The notes: a model not told the origin generated them from the letters alone. 64,000 nt of DNA from G963665005 sp963665005 (GCA_963665005.2 CAXXTQ010000001.1:2728001-2792000), one strand, 5' to 3'. Numbered from the stretch's first letter, positions 10,040-18,710 are shown. Numbers and translations are program-made.

Positions 10040-10789
10040 CTATTCAGGACAAATAACTACAGTTACTTTTATTTGGTCACTGCTTTGGTTCTCTAAGTCT
10101 TTCTTTAAGCCTGCGGGGTTATGAATATGACTTTCTTTGTCGTAGATAAAGCAAATAAGGTGATTGCATTCACTATGTTGTTTATATTTCTCAATATCAA
10201 TTATCAATTCATCCCCTAGTTTTTTATCCTTAAGGGTATCCCTCGTCATCTTCGTTTCTATTACCAGTTTTTCATCAGGTAATAAAAAATCCATTCTTGC
10301 TGAGCCACCCGCATAACTAGGTGCCCACTCCTCTGGTCGTATATCATCAACAAAGAGTTTTAGTATAGCATGTATAGCATCCTGAACATCGTATTCATCC
10401 GTTATTTTGATGGTATCTCTGTCTTCACGTCTACGTTTGATTTGAGTAACGAATTTATCGAAGTTTCTCATTATTTTTGACAATAACTCAAAGTTGCCCG
10501 GTGCTTGTGGCTTTGGCGGCAATTCAGCAAAGCCTTTAATTATACCAATCAATTTATCAAAGGTATCGGAAAATATACCAGTTGTATCCTCTGTGGATTT
10601 TATAAGCTGAGAAAACCTTTGTACATTATTGTTATATTCTCCAAATTCATTTTCTAAGAACGTGATAGCTTTTGATACCCAACGAGAAGGCTCAACTCCA
10701 ATAATATAGCCATATGTTCCATCACCTCCGCTTGAAAGGAATGTATCTCTTATCTGCTCACCTTCTATAATCAAATCGTCAATCGTCAT
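10040..10789 (-). CDS. PD-(D/E)XK (DpnII/MboI-like) nuclease-fold protein inside the type I RM operon
   Basis: The 249-residue protein has a helical N-terminal half and a C-terminal half that fits the DpnII/MboI-type PD-(D/E)XK family. It begins EYDVQDAIHAILKLFVDD, followed by SARMDFLLPDEKLVIETKMT, where the Asp of MDF and the E-x-K of ETK would be metal ligands, then a DIEKYKQHSECNHLICFIYD segment. This domain is usual in stand-alone restriction or Abi-type proteins but not in type I operons. The ATG overlaps the hsdM stop by four bases, and hsdS follows 10 bases later, so its dose is tied to the methylase and specificity genes. Its role could be an accessory cleavage activity or an effector against phage that escape restriction; neither is shown by the sequence. 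Confidence 0.8.
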   Translation of the reverse strand: MTIDDLIIEGEQIRDTFLSSGGDGTYGYIIGVEPSRWVSKAITFLENEFGEYNNNVQRFSQLIKSTEDTTGIFSDTFDKLIGIIKGFAELPPKPQAPGNFELLSKIMRNFDKFVTQIKRRREDRDTIKITDEYDVQDAIHAILKLFVDDIRPEEWAPSYAGGSARMDFLLPDEKLVIETKMTRDTLKDKKLGDELIIDIEKYKQHSECNHLICFIYDKESHIHNPAGLKKDLENQSSDQIKVTVVICPE

Positions 10790-12243
10790 TTTACCATATC
10801 CTCCAGCTCTTCTATTCCATGCATTATCTGCTTCTCAAGCTCTTTTACCTGCCCGAGTATTTCCTTCGGAGGATCATACTCTATCGCCTCATATACGATC
10901 TCTTTATACCGATTTAACGATAGGTCATATTCATTTTCTCTTATATTTTTTATGGGCACTAAGAAGGATTGGTCTGTGCGCACTCTTTCTGCCTCTTTGT
11001 CTCTATTGTGAAATCTCTTTATAATGTCGGGTATGTCGCCCTTTGTCTCTAGCTCTGTGCGTTTGTCGTCAAGAGAGTATCCATCGCTCTGCATGTCATA
11101 AAACCAAACATTGTCCGTTCCGCCTGCGTCCGTTTTGGTAAAGACGAGGATGGCTGTTGACACACCTGCGTACGGTTTAAACACGCCCGACGGCATAGAA
11201 ATAACAGCCTCTAATCTGTGGTTTTCTATTATCTCACGTCTTACAGCTTTATGAGCTTTGGTAGACCCAAAGAGCACTCCGTCCGGCACTATGCTTGCAC
11301 ATCTTCCGCCTTTTTTAAGCATTCTTAGTATTAAAGATAAGAATAACAGTTCTGTCTTTTTAGTTTTGGCAATGCTTAGCAAGTCCTCCGAAACTGTGTC
11401 GTAATCTAGCGATCCCTTAAACGGTGGATTGGTGAGCACTAATGTGTATTTGTTTTTGTCTGTGTTTTGTATGGAAAGCGAATCTCGATATTCAATATTA
11501 GGATTGTCCACTCCATGAAGCATCATGTTCATTGCGCCGATTCTTAGCATCGTCCTGTCCATGTCGTGGCCGTAAAACATATCGTTGTTAAAGTGTGTTG
11601 TGAATTTAGCATCATGCCACTTTTCTTCATAATTGTCCCTAAAGTATTCTCCTGCCGACACCAAAAAACCTGCCGTGCCTGTCGCCGGGTCGCATATAAT
11701 ATCTTCCGGCAGCGGCTTCATAAGCTCTACCATCATATCAATTATGTGCCTGGGCGTTCTAAACTGCCCATTTGTGCCAGAGGTCGAAAGCTTACTTAAA
11801 AGATATTCATAGAGGTCGCCGCTTTCATCACGATTATCCATTGGCAGCTGGTCTATCCCATCAACAACCTTAGTCAAAACCTGTGGCGTGGGTATCATAA
11901 ATATTGCATCTTTCATATATATACTGTACGCAGAGTCTTCATCAGGATGAAGCTCTTTAATAAACGGGAAAACTTCGTCTCTTACAATTTGATATATACT
12001 TGCCGCATCTTTATCCTTAAATATATCCCATTTGCAATTTTGCTTATCTTCAGGATAAATCGTTACATGCGGAATTCCAAGCACCAAAGCCTCACTTGCT
12101 TTTCTCTTTTCTATTTCGTCTAATCTTCGGATAAATAATAGGTATGTAATTTGCTCTATTACCTGAATCGGGTTTGTTATGCCGCCAGTCCAAAACGTTT
12201 CCCATATGCGGTCAACCTTGTTCTTTATGCTTCCAGTAACCAT
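10786..12243 (-). CDS. hsdM: Type I restriction-modification DNA methyltransferase (HsdM)
   Basis: HsdM transfers a methyl group from S-adenosylmethionine to adenine N6 at the site chosen by HsdS. The protein has 485 residues from the ATG at 12243, which has GAGG six bases upstream; a TTG start four codons earlier is less likely. It has the N-terminal helical HsdM_N domain, motif I (DPATGTAGFL) near residue 190 and the adenine-specific NPPF motif (TNPPFKGS) near 280. It is the first gene of the five-gene operon. About 90 bases upstream is a short unrecognised ORF (12331-12501), so the operon promoter must lie in that AT-rich gap or farther up. Confidence 0.95.
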   Translation of the reverse strand: MVTGSIKNKVDRIWETFWTGGITNPIQVIEQITYLLFIRRLDEIEKRKASEALVLGIPHVTIYPEDKQNCKWDIFKDKDAASIYQIVRDEVFPFIKELHPDEDSAYSIYMKDAIFMIPTPQVLTKVVDGIDQLPMDNRDESGDLYEYLLSKLSTSGTNGQFRTPRHIIDMMVELMKPLPEDIICDPATGTAGFLVSAGEYFRDNYEEKWHDAKFTTHFNNDMFYGHDMDRTMLRIGAMNMMLHGVDNPNIEYRDSLSIQNTDKNKYTLVLTNPPFKGSLDYDTVSEDLLSIAKTKKTELLFLSLILRMLKKGGRCASIVPDGVLFGSTKAHKAVRREIIENHRLEAVISMPSGVFKPYAGVSTAILVFTKTDAGGTDNVWFYDMQSDGYSLDDKRTELETKGDIPDIIKRFHNRDKEAERVRTDQSFLVPIKNIRENEYDLSLNRYKEIVYEAIEYDPPKEILGQVKELEKQIMHGIEELEDMVK

Positions 12244-12330
12244 CGCCACCCTCAACTTTGTGTATTTATAATAAGTAATTTGTTTGAATATATAATAATT
12301 TGTTTTATTATATCATATTGCATAAAATTG

Positions 12331-12501
12331 TTAAATAAATAAAGTGATGTTGGAGTGAACAGTTTTGCGACCCTCGTTAATAGCATCCACCAGCCTTATA
12401 GAGCTTAAATATCTATAGTTTGAATTTGGTCTGTGTTTACAAGTTCTCTTATGTACATGATATACACCATCACCGTCAGTCTCAAGGTTGATTAAATACA
12501 T
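12331..12501 (-). CDS. Small cysteine/histidine-containing protein, 56 residues
   Basis: A frame of 56 codons starts at ATG 12501 after an AAAGGAG seven bases upstream. It reads MYLINLETDGDGVYHVHKRT and continues with CKHRP and YLSSIRLVDAINEGRKT. The H-x-H-x(3)-C-x-H pattern followed by a di-residue G-K-T segment resembles short Ada-like or HNH-like proteins in which a second Cys pair near the C-terminus completes a metal site; that second pair is missing here, so the gene may be truncated. It lies between parB and hsdM on the mobile element. Function unknown. Confidence 0.55.
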   Translation of the reverse strand: MYLINLETDGDGVYHVHKRTCKHRPNSNYRYLSSIRLVDAINEGRKTVHSNITLFI

Positions 12502-12676
12502 TTATTTTCTCCTTTCTTACACCCTTAAACGGGGTCTCGTCGCTTGTAACATCCATAAATCTACTAGTATCAGCATCTCTCTTGATCCATGTATCAGTCG
12601 AAGAATTATAGGTTTGAGAGCGTTTTTTACTGCACCGCCTCTTGCATTATCGCCATACAGCTTGTTTTTTAGCCAT
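12482..12676 (-). pseudogene. Broken small protein of the 'KTYN...KRD...GTPFKGVRKE' type
   Basis: From the ATG at 12676 (MAKKQAVWR) the frame meets a TAA after nine codons, then stays open for more than 50 codons with TYNSSTDTWIKRDADT and SRFMDVTSDETPFKGVRKE. The second part strongly resembles the C-terminal half of a small mobile-element protein family found in many anaerobes (function unknown). The early stop has no good start codon after it, so it is probably dead, unless the stop is a sequencing error. It overlaps the start of the next small gene by 20 bases. Confidence 0.5.
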
Positions 12677-13051
12677 GTAAGTTATCTCCCTTTGTCATCA
12701 TTTATTATAATATCAATGGGTTTAATAAACTCATCGATAATTTCAGTTTTAATATAGCAGTGGTTTTATCACTTATTAATAGTTCAATGATTTTTATAAA
12801 CCTTATTCAATCAATCAGACCTATCACAAAAGCACATCCAATTATTCTAGCGTTCCTACATGTTCAATTCTTAAATCTTCACATGCCAGACTGATTGTAG
12901 GGCAGGTCAGTATCAATAGGACAAACTTTTTACTTCTATTGATTATAATTTTAGGCAGTTCACATTTAAACTGCCTTTAGTTTATCATCATAAGATTAAT
13001 TCAATTTTCACGCAAACTATTTTCTGCCTCTTTTGCACGATTAGGCCTTGT
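12677..13051. other. 375-bp intergenic stretch on the element
   Basis: No convincing gene is seen here on either strand. The one clear structure is a 7-bp stem with an 8-base loop at 12954-12975 (GGCAGTT...AACTGCC), followed on the plus strand by a weak T-rich run. It could end a transcript or protect an RNA end. Confidence 0.5.
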
Positions 13052-13231
13052 TTATATCACCAATATATCGTCAGTTATGGAGCTTTCAAGACGTTTTATA
13101 TTCTGCTTAATACCAGCTATTTTTACATTAACATCTTTATGCAAAGTTTCAAGCCTTGCTCGCATTTTAATGTAGCTGTCATGAGTAAATTCTGCTTTAC
13201 CATCCGTATGGACATATGAATGAAACAACAT
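13052..13231 (-). CDS. Short coiled-coil-like ORF downstream of parB
   Basis: A 59-codon frame from ATG 13231 (MLFHSYVHTDGKAEFTHDS, then RARLETLHKDVNVKIAGIKQ) is open in the same frame as parB and separated from it only by the parB stop and about ten codons. There is no clear ribosome site. It could be read-through debris of a once longer parB, or a small separate protein with a helical, coiled-coil-like C-terminus. I do not recognise it. Confidence 0.35.
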   Translation of the reverse strand: MLFHSYVHTDGKAEFTHDSYIKMRARLETLHKDVNVKIAGIKQNIKRLESSITDDILVI

Positions 13232-13261
13232 AGTTCTTGACTTCTCAATTTCTTCACTGCA

Positions 13262-14245
13262 TTAAGGTTCTAAGCCATAATCCTCATTCACATGCTCATT
13301 CATATGCTCATTATCATGTTCTTGGTTTTGCTCAAACCACGCTTTCAACGCTTTTATTATTGTATCTTCAAATTCCATCGGGGTTGTATCCGCAGAAAAA
13401 TAATCTTTTATTTTCTTATATGGTAGCTTAAATGCCTTTGGTGGCTGTTGTATCTTTTGAGTGATTATTTTATCTATCTTCTCGTATGTTAGCTCACCAT
13501 TCTGACTAATGCCTTTAAGTGTTGTTGCTTGTTTTAAAGGTACACTGAAGTTTTCTTCACGAGATAAAATATCATATAGATTTTCTTGTTCCTTTGCATG
13601 TAAATATGATAGTTCTACCGCAGGAATAAAGGATAACTTTTTTTCATCGACCTTATCTAAAAGTTGCGGAGTAAGATTAGTTAAGCGAATGTATCTTTGA
13701 ATCTGTCTACCGCTTTCATTGTTATTCTGTCCTAGCACGTCCGCCATTTCTAACTTCCCGACAACTTGTCGGGAAGTTAAATCGTTCCTTTTCCCTTGTG
13801 ATTTTATAGCTTCCAACTTATACTTATAAGCCAATGCTTTTTCGCTAGGCAATATACCTTCACGTTGTTGAAGGTTACTATCAACCATAAGTATTATTGC
13901 AGTTTCATTATCCAGTTCTCGGATATTGCACGGAATTTCATCCAGCCCTGCTATTCTTGCTCCTTGCACTCGGTTATGACCTGCGATTATCTCATATTCA
14001 TACTTTTTATGCTGTACAGGCCTTACAAGGATAGGCACTATAATTCCATGTTCTTTTATACTATCTGCTAAGCTTTGCATCTTCTCATTATCGTACATTT
14101 TAAAAGGATGTTTATCAAAGGGCTTTAGCTTTGATAGCGATAGATTAATTGGTTCACCTTTTGTTTTTGTTTGTACCTTTTCTACCTCTTCGCTGGGTTT
14201 AAATAAATCATCAAAAGATTTTAAATTAGGATTAATTTGCTCCAT
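13262..14245 (-). CDS. parB: ParB/Spo0J-family partition protein
   Basis: ParB binds centromere-like parS sites and, with ParA, segregates or stabilises the element. The 327 residues contain a ParB N-terminal domain (LSKLKPFDKHPFKMYDNEKM and IIAGHNRVQGARIAG with the CTP/parS-binding G-x-x-R patch), a central helix-turn-helix region (residues about 165-215), and a charged C-terminus that repeats EHDNEHMNEHVNED. The start overlaps the parA end by 14 bases, so the two are coupled. Presence on the same strand as the LtrC-like gene fits the ParAB module of Tn1549-type conjugative elements. Confidence 0.93.
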   Translation of the reverse strand: MEQINPNLKSFDDLFKPSEEVEKVQTKTKGEPINLSLSKLKPFDKHPFKMYDNEKMQSLADSIKEHGIIVPILVRPVQHKKYEYEIIAGHNRVQGARIAGLDEIPCNIRELDNETAIILMVDSNLQQREGILPSEKALAYKYKLEAIKSQGKRNDLTSRQVVGKLEMADVLGQNNNESGRQIQRYIRLTNLTPQLLDKVDEKKLSFIPAVELSYLHAKEQENLYDILSREENFSVPLKQATTLKGISQNGELTYEKIDKIITQKIQQPPKAFKLPYKKIKDYFSADTTPMEFEDTIIKALKAWFEQNQEHDNEHMNEHVNEDYGLEP

Positions 14246-15026
14246 CTGCTAAAACCTCCTCTGCAAATGCTTCGTATGCGAGGGATACTTCGCATTTTGG
14301 GTTATATAGATAGATGCTTTTTCCTGTAGCTGTGTGTTCTACTGCTCTAACTGATTGGGGGATTGTGTTTTTAAATATGCGGATTTGATTTCCGTATGCT
14401 TGCTCTAAGTTAGACGTAATGGCTTTACTAAAATTCAAACGTTCATTGTACATGGTTATCAGTATCCCTTTAAAGTCTAAATTGGGATTGAGATGCTGCT
14501 TGATTTTGCTAATAGTGCTTATCAACATTTCAAGGCCTTTAGCGCTTAGGTAATGTGCTTGCACCGGTATTAGGACTGAAGTTGAAGCTACTAAAGCATT
14601 GATTGTTAACATACCTAGCGAGGGAGGACAATCAATTATTATTATCTCGTACTCATTTTGAATTGTTTCTAAAAATGTTTTTAAGATTCTTTCTCTTGAA
14701 AAAGCATTGACAAGTGAGGGCTCAATGCCCGATAGTTGAATAGATGATGGGATGATATCACAGTTTTCTGACTGTAATGTATACTGGTCTTTTATAAGGG
14801 TGAAATTATCCTCAATGTATTCCATGAAGATATTTGCTATTGTGATGGGGAGTTCGTCCGGATTTTGGAAGCCCATACACATGGTTAGATTACTTTGTGG
14901 GTCGAGATCTAAAAGCAAGACCTTTTTGCCTCGTCGTGCAAGGCTTGTTCCTAGGTTTACTGTTGTGGCTGTTTTTCCAACTCCGCCTTTTTGATTCGCT
15001 ACTGCGATGATTTGGGTGTTTTTCAT
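14232..15026 (-). CDS. parA: ParA-family partition ATPase
   Basis: This is a 264-residue deviant Walker A ATPase of the ParA/Soj family that moves ParB-bound DNA. It starts MKNTQIIAVANQKGGVGKTA, giving the KGGVGKT motif at residues 12-18. The Walker A' segment is LLLDLDPQSNLT, and IIIDCPPSLGMLT is the Walker B. It overlaps parB. The ATG at 15026 is preceded by AAGGAGC. It is the first gene of the visible element, with the chromosomal repeat array just upstream. Confidence 0.95.
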   Translation of the reverse strand: MKNTQIIAVANQKGGVGKTATTVNLGTSLARRGKKVLLLDLDPQSNLTMCMGFQNPDELPITIANIFMEYIEDNFTLIKDQYTLQSENCDIIPSSIQLSGIEPSLVNAFSRERILKTFLETIQNEYEIIIIDCPPSLGMLTINALVASTSVLIPVQAHYLSAKGLEMLISTISKIKQHLNPNLDFKGILITMYNERLNFSKAITSNLEQAYGNQIRIFKNTIPQSVRAVEHTATGKSIYLYNPKCEVSLAYEAFAEEVLADGAN

Positions 15027-15154
15027 GGTTTAGCTCCTTATTATTTAGATTTTTTACGGTGGCAATCGTAAAATCCATTCAATAAGGTTTTTTTGTATTT
15101 TTTTGTGTATTCTATGGGATTATTTTCGGTCTAAAATATACTCCACCCACCAAC

Positions 15155-15185
15155 AAAAAAGCGCACATTTATGTGTGCTTTTTTT
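15155..15185. terminator. Bidirectional rho-independent terminator
   Basis: A stem AAAAAAGCGCACAT / ATGTGTGCTTTTTTT with a two-base loop has A and T runs on both sides. It sits between parA (leftward) and the repeat array, and could stop transcription in both directions. Confidence 0.7.
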
Positions 15186-15186
15186 G

Positions 15187-15912
15187 TTGATTGTGATTGG
15201 ATGGACTCGAACGCGAGCGATAAAAAACATGCCAGACGGCATGTTTTTAGCGAGACGGGTCGATTGTTACAAACTATCAAACCGCAGTAACGTCGCGGAA
15301 TCGAAACAATCAGCTTGGTCTTTAAAATTGGGTGGACTCGAACGCGAGCGAGCCGCCGCCAAATACCCAAGGGGCAGACCCTAGCGGAGTAAGGCGAGTG
15401 AGACGGGTCGATTGTTACAAACTATCAAACCGCAATAACGTCGCGGAATCGAAATAATCGGCTTGGTCTTCGAAATCTGACGGACTCGAACGCGAGCGAT
15501 AAAAAACATGCCAAACGGCATGTTTTTAGTGAGACGGGTCGATTGTTACAAACTATCAAACCGCAGTAACGTCGCGGAATCGAAATAATCGGCTTGGTCT
15601 TCGAAATCTGACGGACTCGAACGCGAGCGATAAAAAACATGCCAAACGGCATGTTTTTAGCGAGACGGGTCGATTGTTGCAAACTATCAAACCGCAGTAA
15701 AGTCGCGGAATCGAAACAATCAGCTTGGTCTTTTAATTTGGGTGGATTCGAACACGAACTCGCCGCCGCCAAATACCCAAGGGGCAGACCCAGGCGGGTC
15801 GGTATAAAGCAACTGTCTTATCATAGTAAGCCGCGGAATCGAAACAATCAGCTTGGTCTTTTAATTTGTGTGGACTCGAACGCGAGCGGTAAAAAAGATG
15901 CCAGACGGCTTT
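15187..15912. repeat. Array of five ~130-150-bp intergenic repeat units
   Basis: A conserved block GACGGGTCGATTGTTACAAA...GTCGCGGAATCGAAACAATC...GCTTGGTCTT starts at about 15250, 15399, 15531, 15661 and, degraded, 15796. Between blocks comes GGACTCGAACGCGAGCG, then either a hairpin AAAAACATGCC-AGAC/AAAC-GGCATGTTTTT (three intact copies and one broken) or an alternative CCGCCAAATACCCAAGGGGCAGACCC filler (two copies). GATTGTT and AACAATC in each block can pair. The short ORFs inside are by-products of the repeats. The GGACTCGAAC string recalls an antisense tRNA T-loop, but no acceptor or other stems form. It marks the border between the mobile element and the trpB side of the chromosome. Confidence 0.8.
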
Positions 15913-15997
15913 ATTCCTTTTATTATCGGTTATAGAAACATGGCAGATTTGTAATGCCGTACTGTTGATATTACTGTATAAAATTTCTCATCGCCCA

Positions 15998-16048
15998 TTG
16001 ACATGCAAATAAAAAAGTTATAATCTACTAATATTGTGATTATAATCA
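15998..16048 (+). promoter_or_regulatory. Probable trpB promoter with overlapping palindrome
   Basis: TTGACA at 15998 and TATAAT at 16019 form a sigma-A-like pair with a short 15-bp spacer. A perfect 12-bp palindrome TGATTATAATCA (16037-16048) lies 12 bases after the -10 box, where a repressor could block initiation. No trp attenuator or T-box was recognised. Confidence 0.55.
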
Positions 16049-16090
16049 AAAATTGCAACTTTAAATTGTAAAAAATTAAGGAGAATCTCA

Positions 16091-17317
16091 ATGTTAAGAA
16101 AAGATGTTGACTTTGCTGTTTATAATAAAACTGCCCCGAACAAAGAAGGGTTTTTCGGTACATACGGAGGAGCATTTATTCCGCCGCAGCTCGTTTCCGA
16201 ATTTGAAAAAATATCGTCCGCATACCAAACTATATGTAAAAGCTCAAAATTCATCAATGAACTAAGAAGAATCAGAAAAGAATTTCAGGGGCGCCCCACA
16301 CCTACATATTATTGCGAAAGATTATCAAACAGCATAGGCAAATGCCAAATATATTTAAAAAGAGAAGATTTAAACCATACCGGAGCGCATAAGCTAAATC
16401 ATTGTATGGGAGAAGCCCTGCTTGCAAATTATTTAGGAAAAAAGAAAATAATCGCAGAAACAGGCGCCGGACAGCATGGCGTAGCGTTGGCTACAGCAGC
16501 AGCTTTTTTCGGGCTGCAATGTGATATTTATATGGGTGAGGTAGATATAGCGAAACAAGCGCCGAATGTTGCAAGAATGAAACTGTTAGGCGCAACCGTT
16601 ATTCCCGTTTCTCACGGGCTGAAAACACTCAAAGAGGCTGTGGATGCAGCTTTTGAAGCTTATATGGGCGAATTCGAAGATTCTATGTATTGTATAGGTT
16701 CGGTTGTCGGGCCTCATCCTTTCCCTCTTATGGTCAGAGATTTTCAAACAGTTGTAGGAATCGAGGCCAGAGAACAATTCCTCGATATGACGGGCAATCT
16801 TCCCGATGCAGTTGTTGCATGTGTAGGCGGCGGTTCAAACGCAGCGGGCATTATGACACCGTTTTTAAATGATCCAGTTGAGCTTTACGGAGTAGAGCCT
16901 ATGGGAATAGGCACAAAAATAGGCGAACATGCCGCAAGCCTGACGTACGGAACAGAAGGTGTTTTGCACGGATTTAACTCTATTATGCTGCAAAATGAAA
17001 AGGGAGAGCCTGAACCTGTTTATTCTGTTGCCAGCGGATTAGATTATCCTTCAGTCGGCCCGGAGCACGCATATCTTAGAGATTTGGGCCGCGTAACATA
17101 TAAGTCTGCATCTGATGATGAAGCAATCGACGCTTTCTTTCTGCTGTCAAAGCTGGAAGGTATAATACCAGCTTTAGAAAGCGCTCATGCAGTTGCTTAT
17201 GCTATTGTATTAGCAAAGGAAATGGGCACCGGTTCAATTTTAGTGAATTGTTCAGGCAGAGGCGATAAAGATTTAGATTTTGTACTAGAGAAATATGGAG
17301 ATAGATTAGGCGATTAA
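16091..17317 (+). CDS. trpB: Tryptophan synthase beta chain (orphan)
   Basis: TrpB joins indole with serine to make tryptophan, using pyridoxal phosphate in the cytoplasm. The 408 residues show all key sites: NHTGAHK with the PLP lysine at K101, the catalytic glutamate E123 in AETGAGQHG (22 residues later, as in Salmonella), the phosphate-binding GGGSNA near 247 and the GRGDKD serine near the end. There is no trpA or other trp gene nearby; the gene has its own promoter and terminator. An isolated trpB suggests indole salvage or trp genes elsewhere. AAGGAG lies eight bases before the ATG. HKLNH replaces the usual HKINN, a mild deviation next to the PLP lysine. Confidence 0.93.
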   Translation: MLRKDVDFAVYNKTAPNKEGFFGTYGGAFIPPQLVSEFEKISSAYQTICKSSKFINELRRIRKEFQGRPTPTYYCERLSNSIGKCQIYLKREDLNHTGAHKLNHCMGEALLANYLGKKKIIAETGAGQHGVALATAAAFFGLQCDIYMGEVDIAKQAPNVARMKLLGATVIPVSHGLKTLKEAVDAAFEAYMGEFEDSMYCIGSVVGPHPFPLMVRDFQTVVGIEAREQFLDMTGNLPDAVVACVGGGSNAAGIMTPFLNDPVELYGVEPMGIGTKIGEHAASLTYGTEGVLHGFNSIMLQNEKGEPEPVYSVASGLDYPSVGPEHAYLRDLGRVTYKSASDDEAIDAFFLLSKLEGIIPALESAHAVAYAIVLAKEMGTGSILVNCSGRGDKDLDFVLEKYGDRLGD

Positions 17318-17327
17318 AAATGTTTAT

Positions 17328-17364
17328 AAAATAGCATATGAGTAACTCTTATATGCTATTTTTC
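17328..17364 (+). terminator. Terminator after trpB
   Basis: A stem AATAGCATAT...ATATGCTATT followed by TTTTTC lies 11 bases after the trpB stop. It also shows that the frame extending left of 17422 is not part of the next gene. Confidence 0.75.
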
Positions 17365-17421
17365 TATAACACTTTATTATTTTTTGATAACCTGAATACT
17401 TTATTACGAAAAGAGATAAAT

Positions 17422-18651
17422 ATGAGTCTAAGAGAAGACGCCGAGCAAATTATAGAAACTGCTATTTTTGAATCGATGCCCGACAAAGCTGTCGCAAAAG
17501 CGCTGGAATCGGCAAATTTTGCCGGTAAAGTTATTCTTGTGGCAGTAGGAAAAGCCGCATGGCAGATGGCAAACAGCGCCTGCGCTATCCTAGATAAAAA
17601 AATTCAAGATGGAATTGTCATAACTAAATATGACCACGCAAAAGGTTCACTTGGCAATATACAGATCTTCGAAGCCGGCCATCCTGTTCCCGACAGCAAC
17701 TCATTTGCTGCTACAGAATCGGCGATTAAACTTGTCAGCAATCTGTCCGCGGATGATACAGTTTTGTTCCTGATCTCGGGCGGAGGTTCAGCTCTTTTCG
17801 AAAAACCATTGTGCACTGCAGATGATATGAAATCTGTAACAGCACAGCTTCTTGCATGCGGTGCCGATATCGTAGAAATAAACACAATAAGAAAACGGCT
17901 TTCCGCAGTAAAAGGCGGTCGTTTCGCACAGCTCTGTGCCCCCGCAAAGGTTTTTTCCATAGTACTTTCGGATATAATCGGAGACCCGCTCGATATGATA
18001 GCTTCGGGGCCTGCATATCCTGACAGCTCGACCTGCGATGAGGCGCTCGATATCGTAAAAAAATATAATCTGTCGTTTCCCCAAAACATAATTTCTCTGC
18101 TTAAAAAAGAGACCCCGAAATTTCTTTACAACGTAGAAACATATATAACGGGAAGCGTGCGCGAGCTATGCATTAGCGCAAAACGGGCATGTAAAAAGCT
18201 TGGCTATAAACCGATTATACTAACCGACAGCCTCAGCTGTGTAGCAAGGGAAGCAGGAAGTTTTTTTGCTTCAATAGCGCAATATCACCAAGATACAAAA
18301 ACTTCGCTTGCATTTATTGCAGGAGGAGAAACTGTTGTACAACTTACCGGCAGCGGCCTGGGAGGGCGAAATCAAGAACTTGCTTTATCGGCTGCACCGG
18401 CTATATCGGGCTTTTCTGATACTGCTCTTTTTTCAGTCGGCTCAGACGGCACAGACGGCCCTACAGACGCGGCAGGCGGATATGTTGACGGTCAAACTTT
18501 TCAGACACTTAAAGATAAAGGCGTTGATATATCAGAAATTCTTGCCGACAATAATGCGTATTACGCGCTCCAAAAAAGCGGCGGGCTTATAATAACGGGC
18601 GCAACGGGTACAAACGTAAATGACTTAACCGTTTTGCTTATAAAGCGGTAA
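17422..18651 (+). CDS. Glycerate 2-kinase (MOFRL/DUF4147 family)
   Basis: This family phosphorylates D-glycerate to 2-phosphoglycerate with ATP, feeding glyoxylate, serine or sugar-acid breakdown into glycolysis. The 409-residue protein has the DUF4147 domain (VAVGKAAWQMANSA, GHPVPDSNS, LFLISGGGSALFEKP, IRKRLSAVKGGRFA) and the C-terminal MOFRL domain (AGGETVVQLTGSGLGGRNQE, SDGTDGPTDAAGG). I start it at ATG 17422 because the upstream in-frame 28 codons overlap the trpB terminator; only a weak AGAG precedes it. It has no sugar-acid partner genes beside it. Confidence 0.9.
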   Translation: MSLREDAEQIIETAIFESMPDKAVAKALESANFAGKVILVAVGKAAWQMANSACAILDKKIQDGIVITKYDHAKGSLGNIQIFEAGHPVPDSNSFAATESAIKLVSNLSADDTVLFLISGGGSALFEKPLCTADDMKSVTAQLLACGADIVEINTIRKRLSAVKGGRFAQLCAPAKVFSIVLSDIIGDPLDMIASGPAYPDSSTCDEALDIVKKYNLSFPQNIISLLKKETPKFLYNVETYITGSVRELCISAKRACKKLGYKPIILTDSLSCVAREAGSFFASIAQYHQDTKTSLAFIAGGETVVQLTGSGLGGRNQELALSAAPAISGFSDTALFSVGSDGTDGPTDAAGGYVDGQTFQTLKDKGVDISEILADNNAYYALQKSGGLIITGATGTNVNDLTVLLIKR

Positions 18652-18670
18652 CTTATATACATTTTTTAAT

Positions 18671-18710
18671 GCAGAGAACCTCGCTGCCGCTAAGGGCATC
18701 GAAGTTCTCT
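18671..18710 (+). terminator. Terminator after glycerate kinase
   Basis: AGAGAAC...GTTCTCT forms the outer stem, with inner TGCC/GGCA pairing, followed by AAAAATCATTTTTT. It separates the plus-strand kinase from the convergent msrAB gene. Confidence 0.55.

Noticed and set aside
15187..15912. tRNA genes or a CRISPR array
   Set aside because: The GGACTCGAAC string looks like a T-loop but no cloverleaf forms. Units are ~130 bp with conserved inner parts, unlike short repeats with unique spacers.
15103..15935. Several ORFs of 79-115 codons on both strands
   Set aside because: They are products of the ~130-bp repeats; the same peptide recurs because the DNA does.
17604..18089. 161-codon minus-strand ORF
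   Set aside because: It is antisense to the glycerate kinase gene, whose motifs are all in the plus frame.
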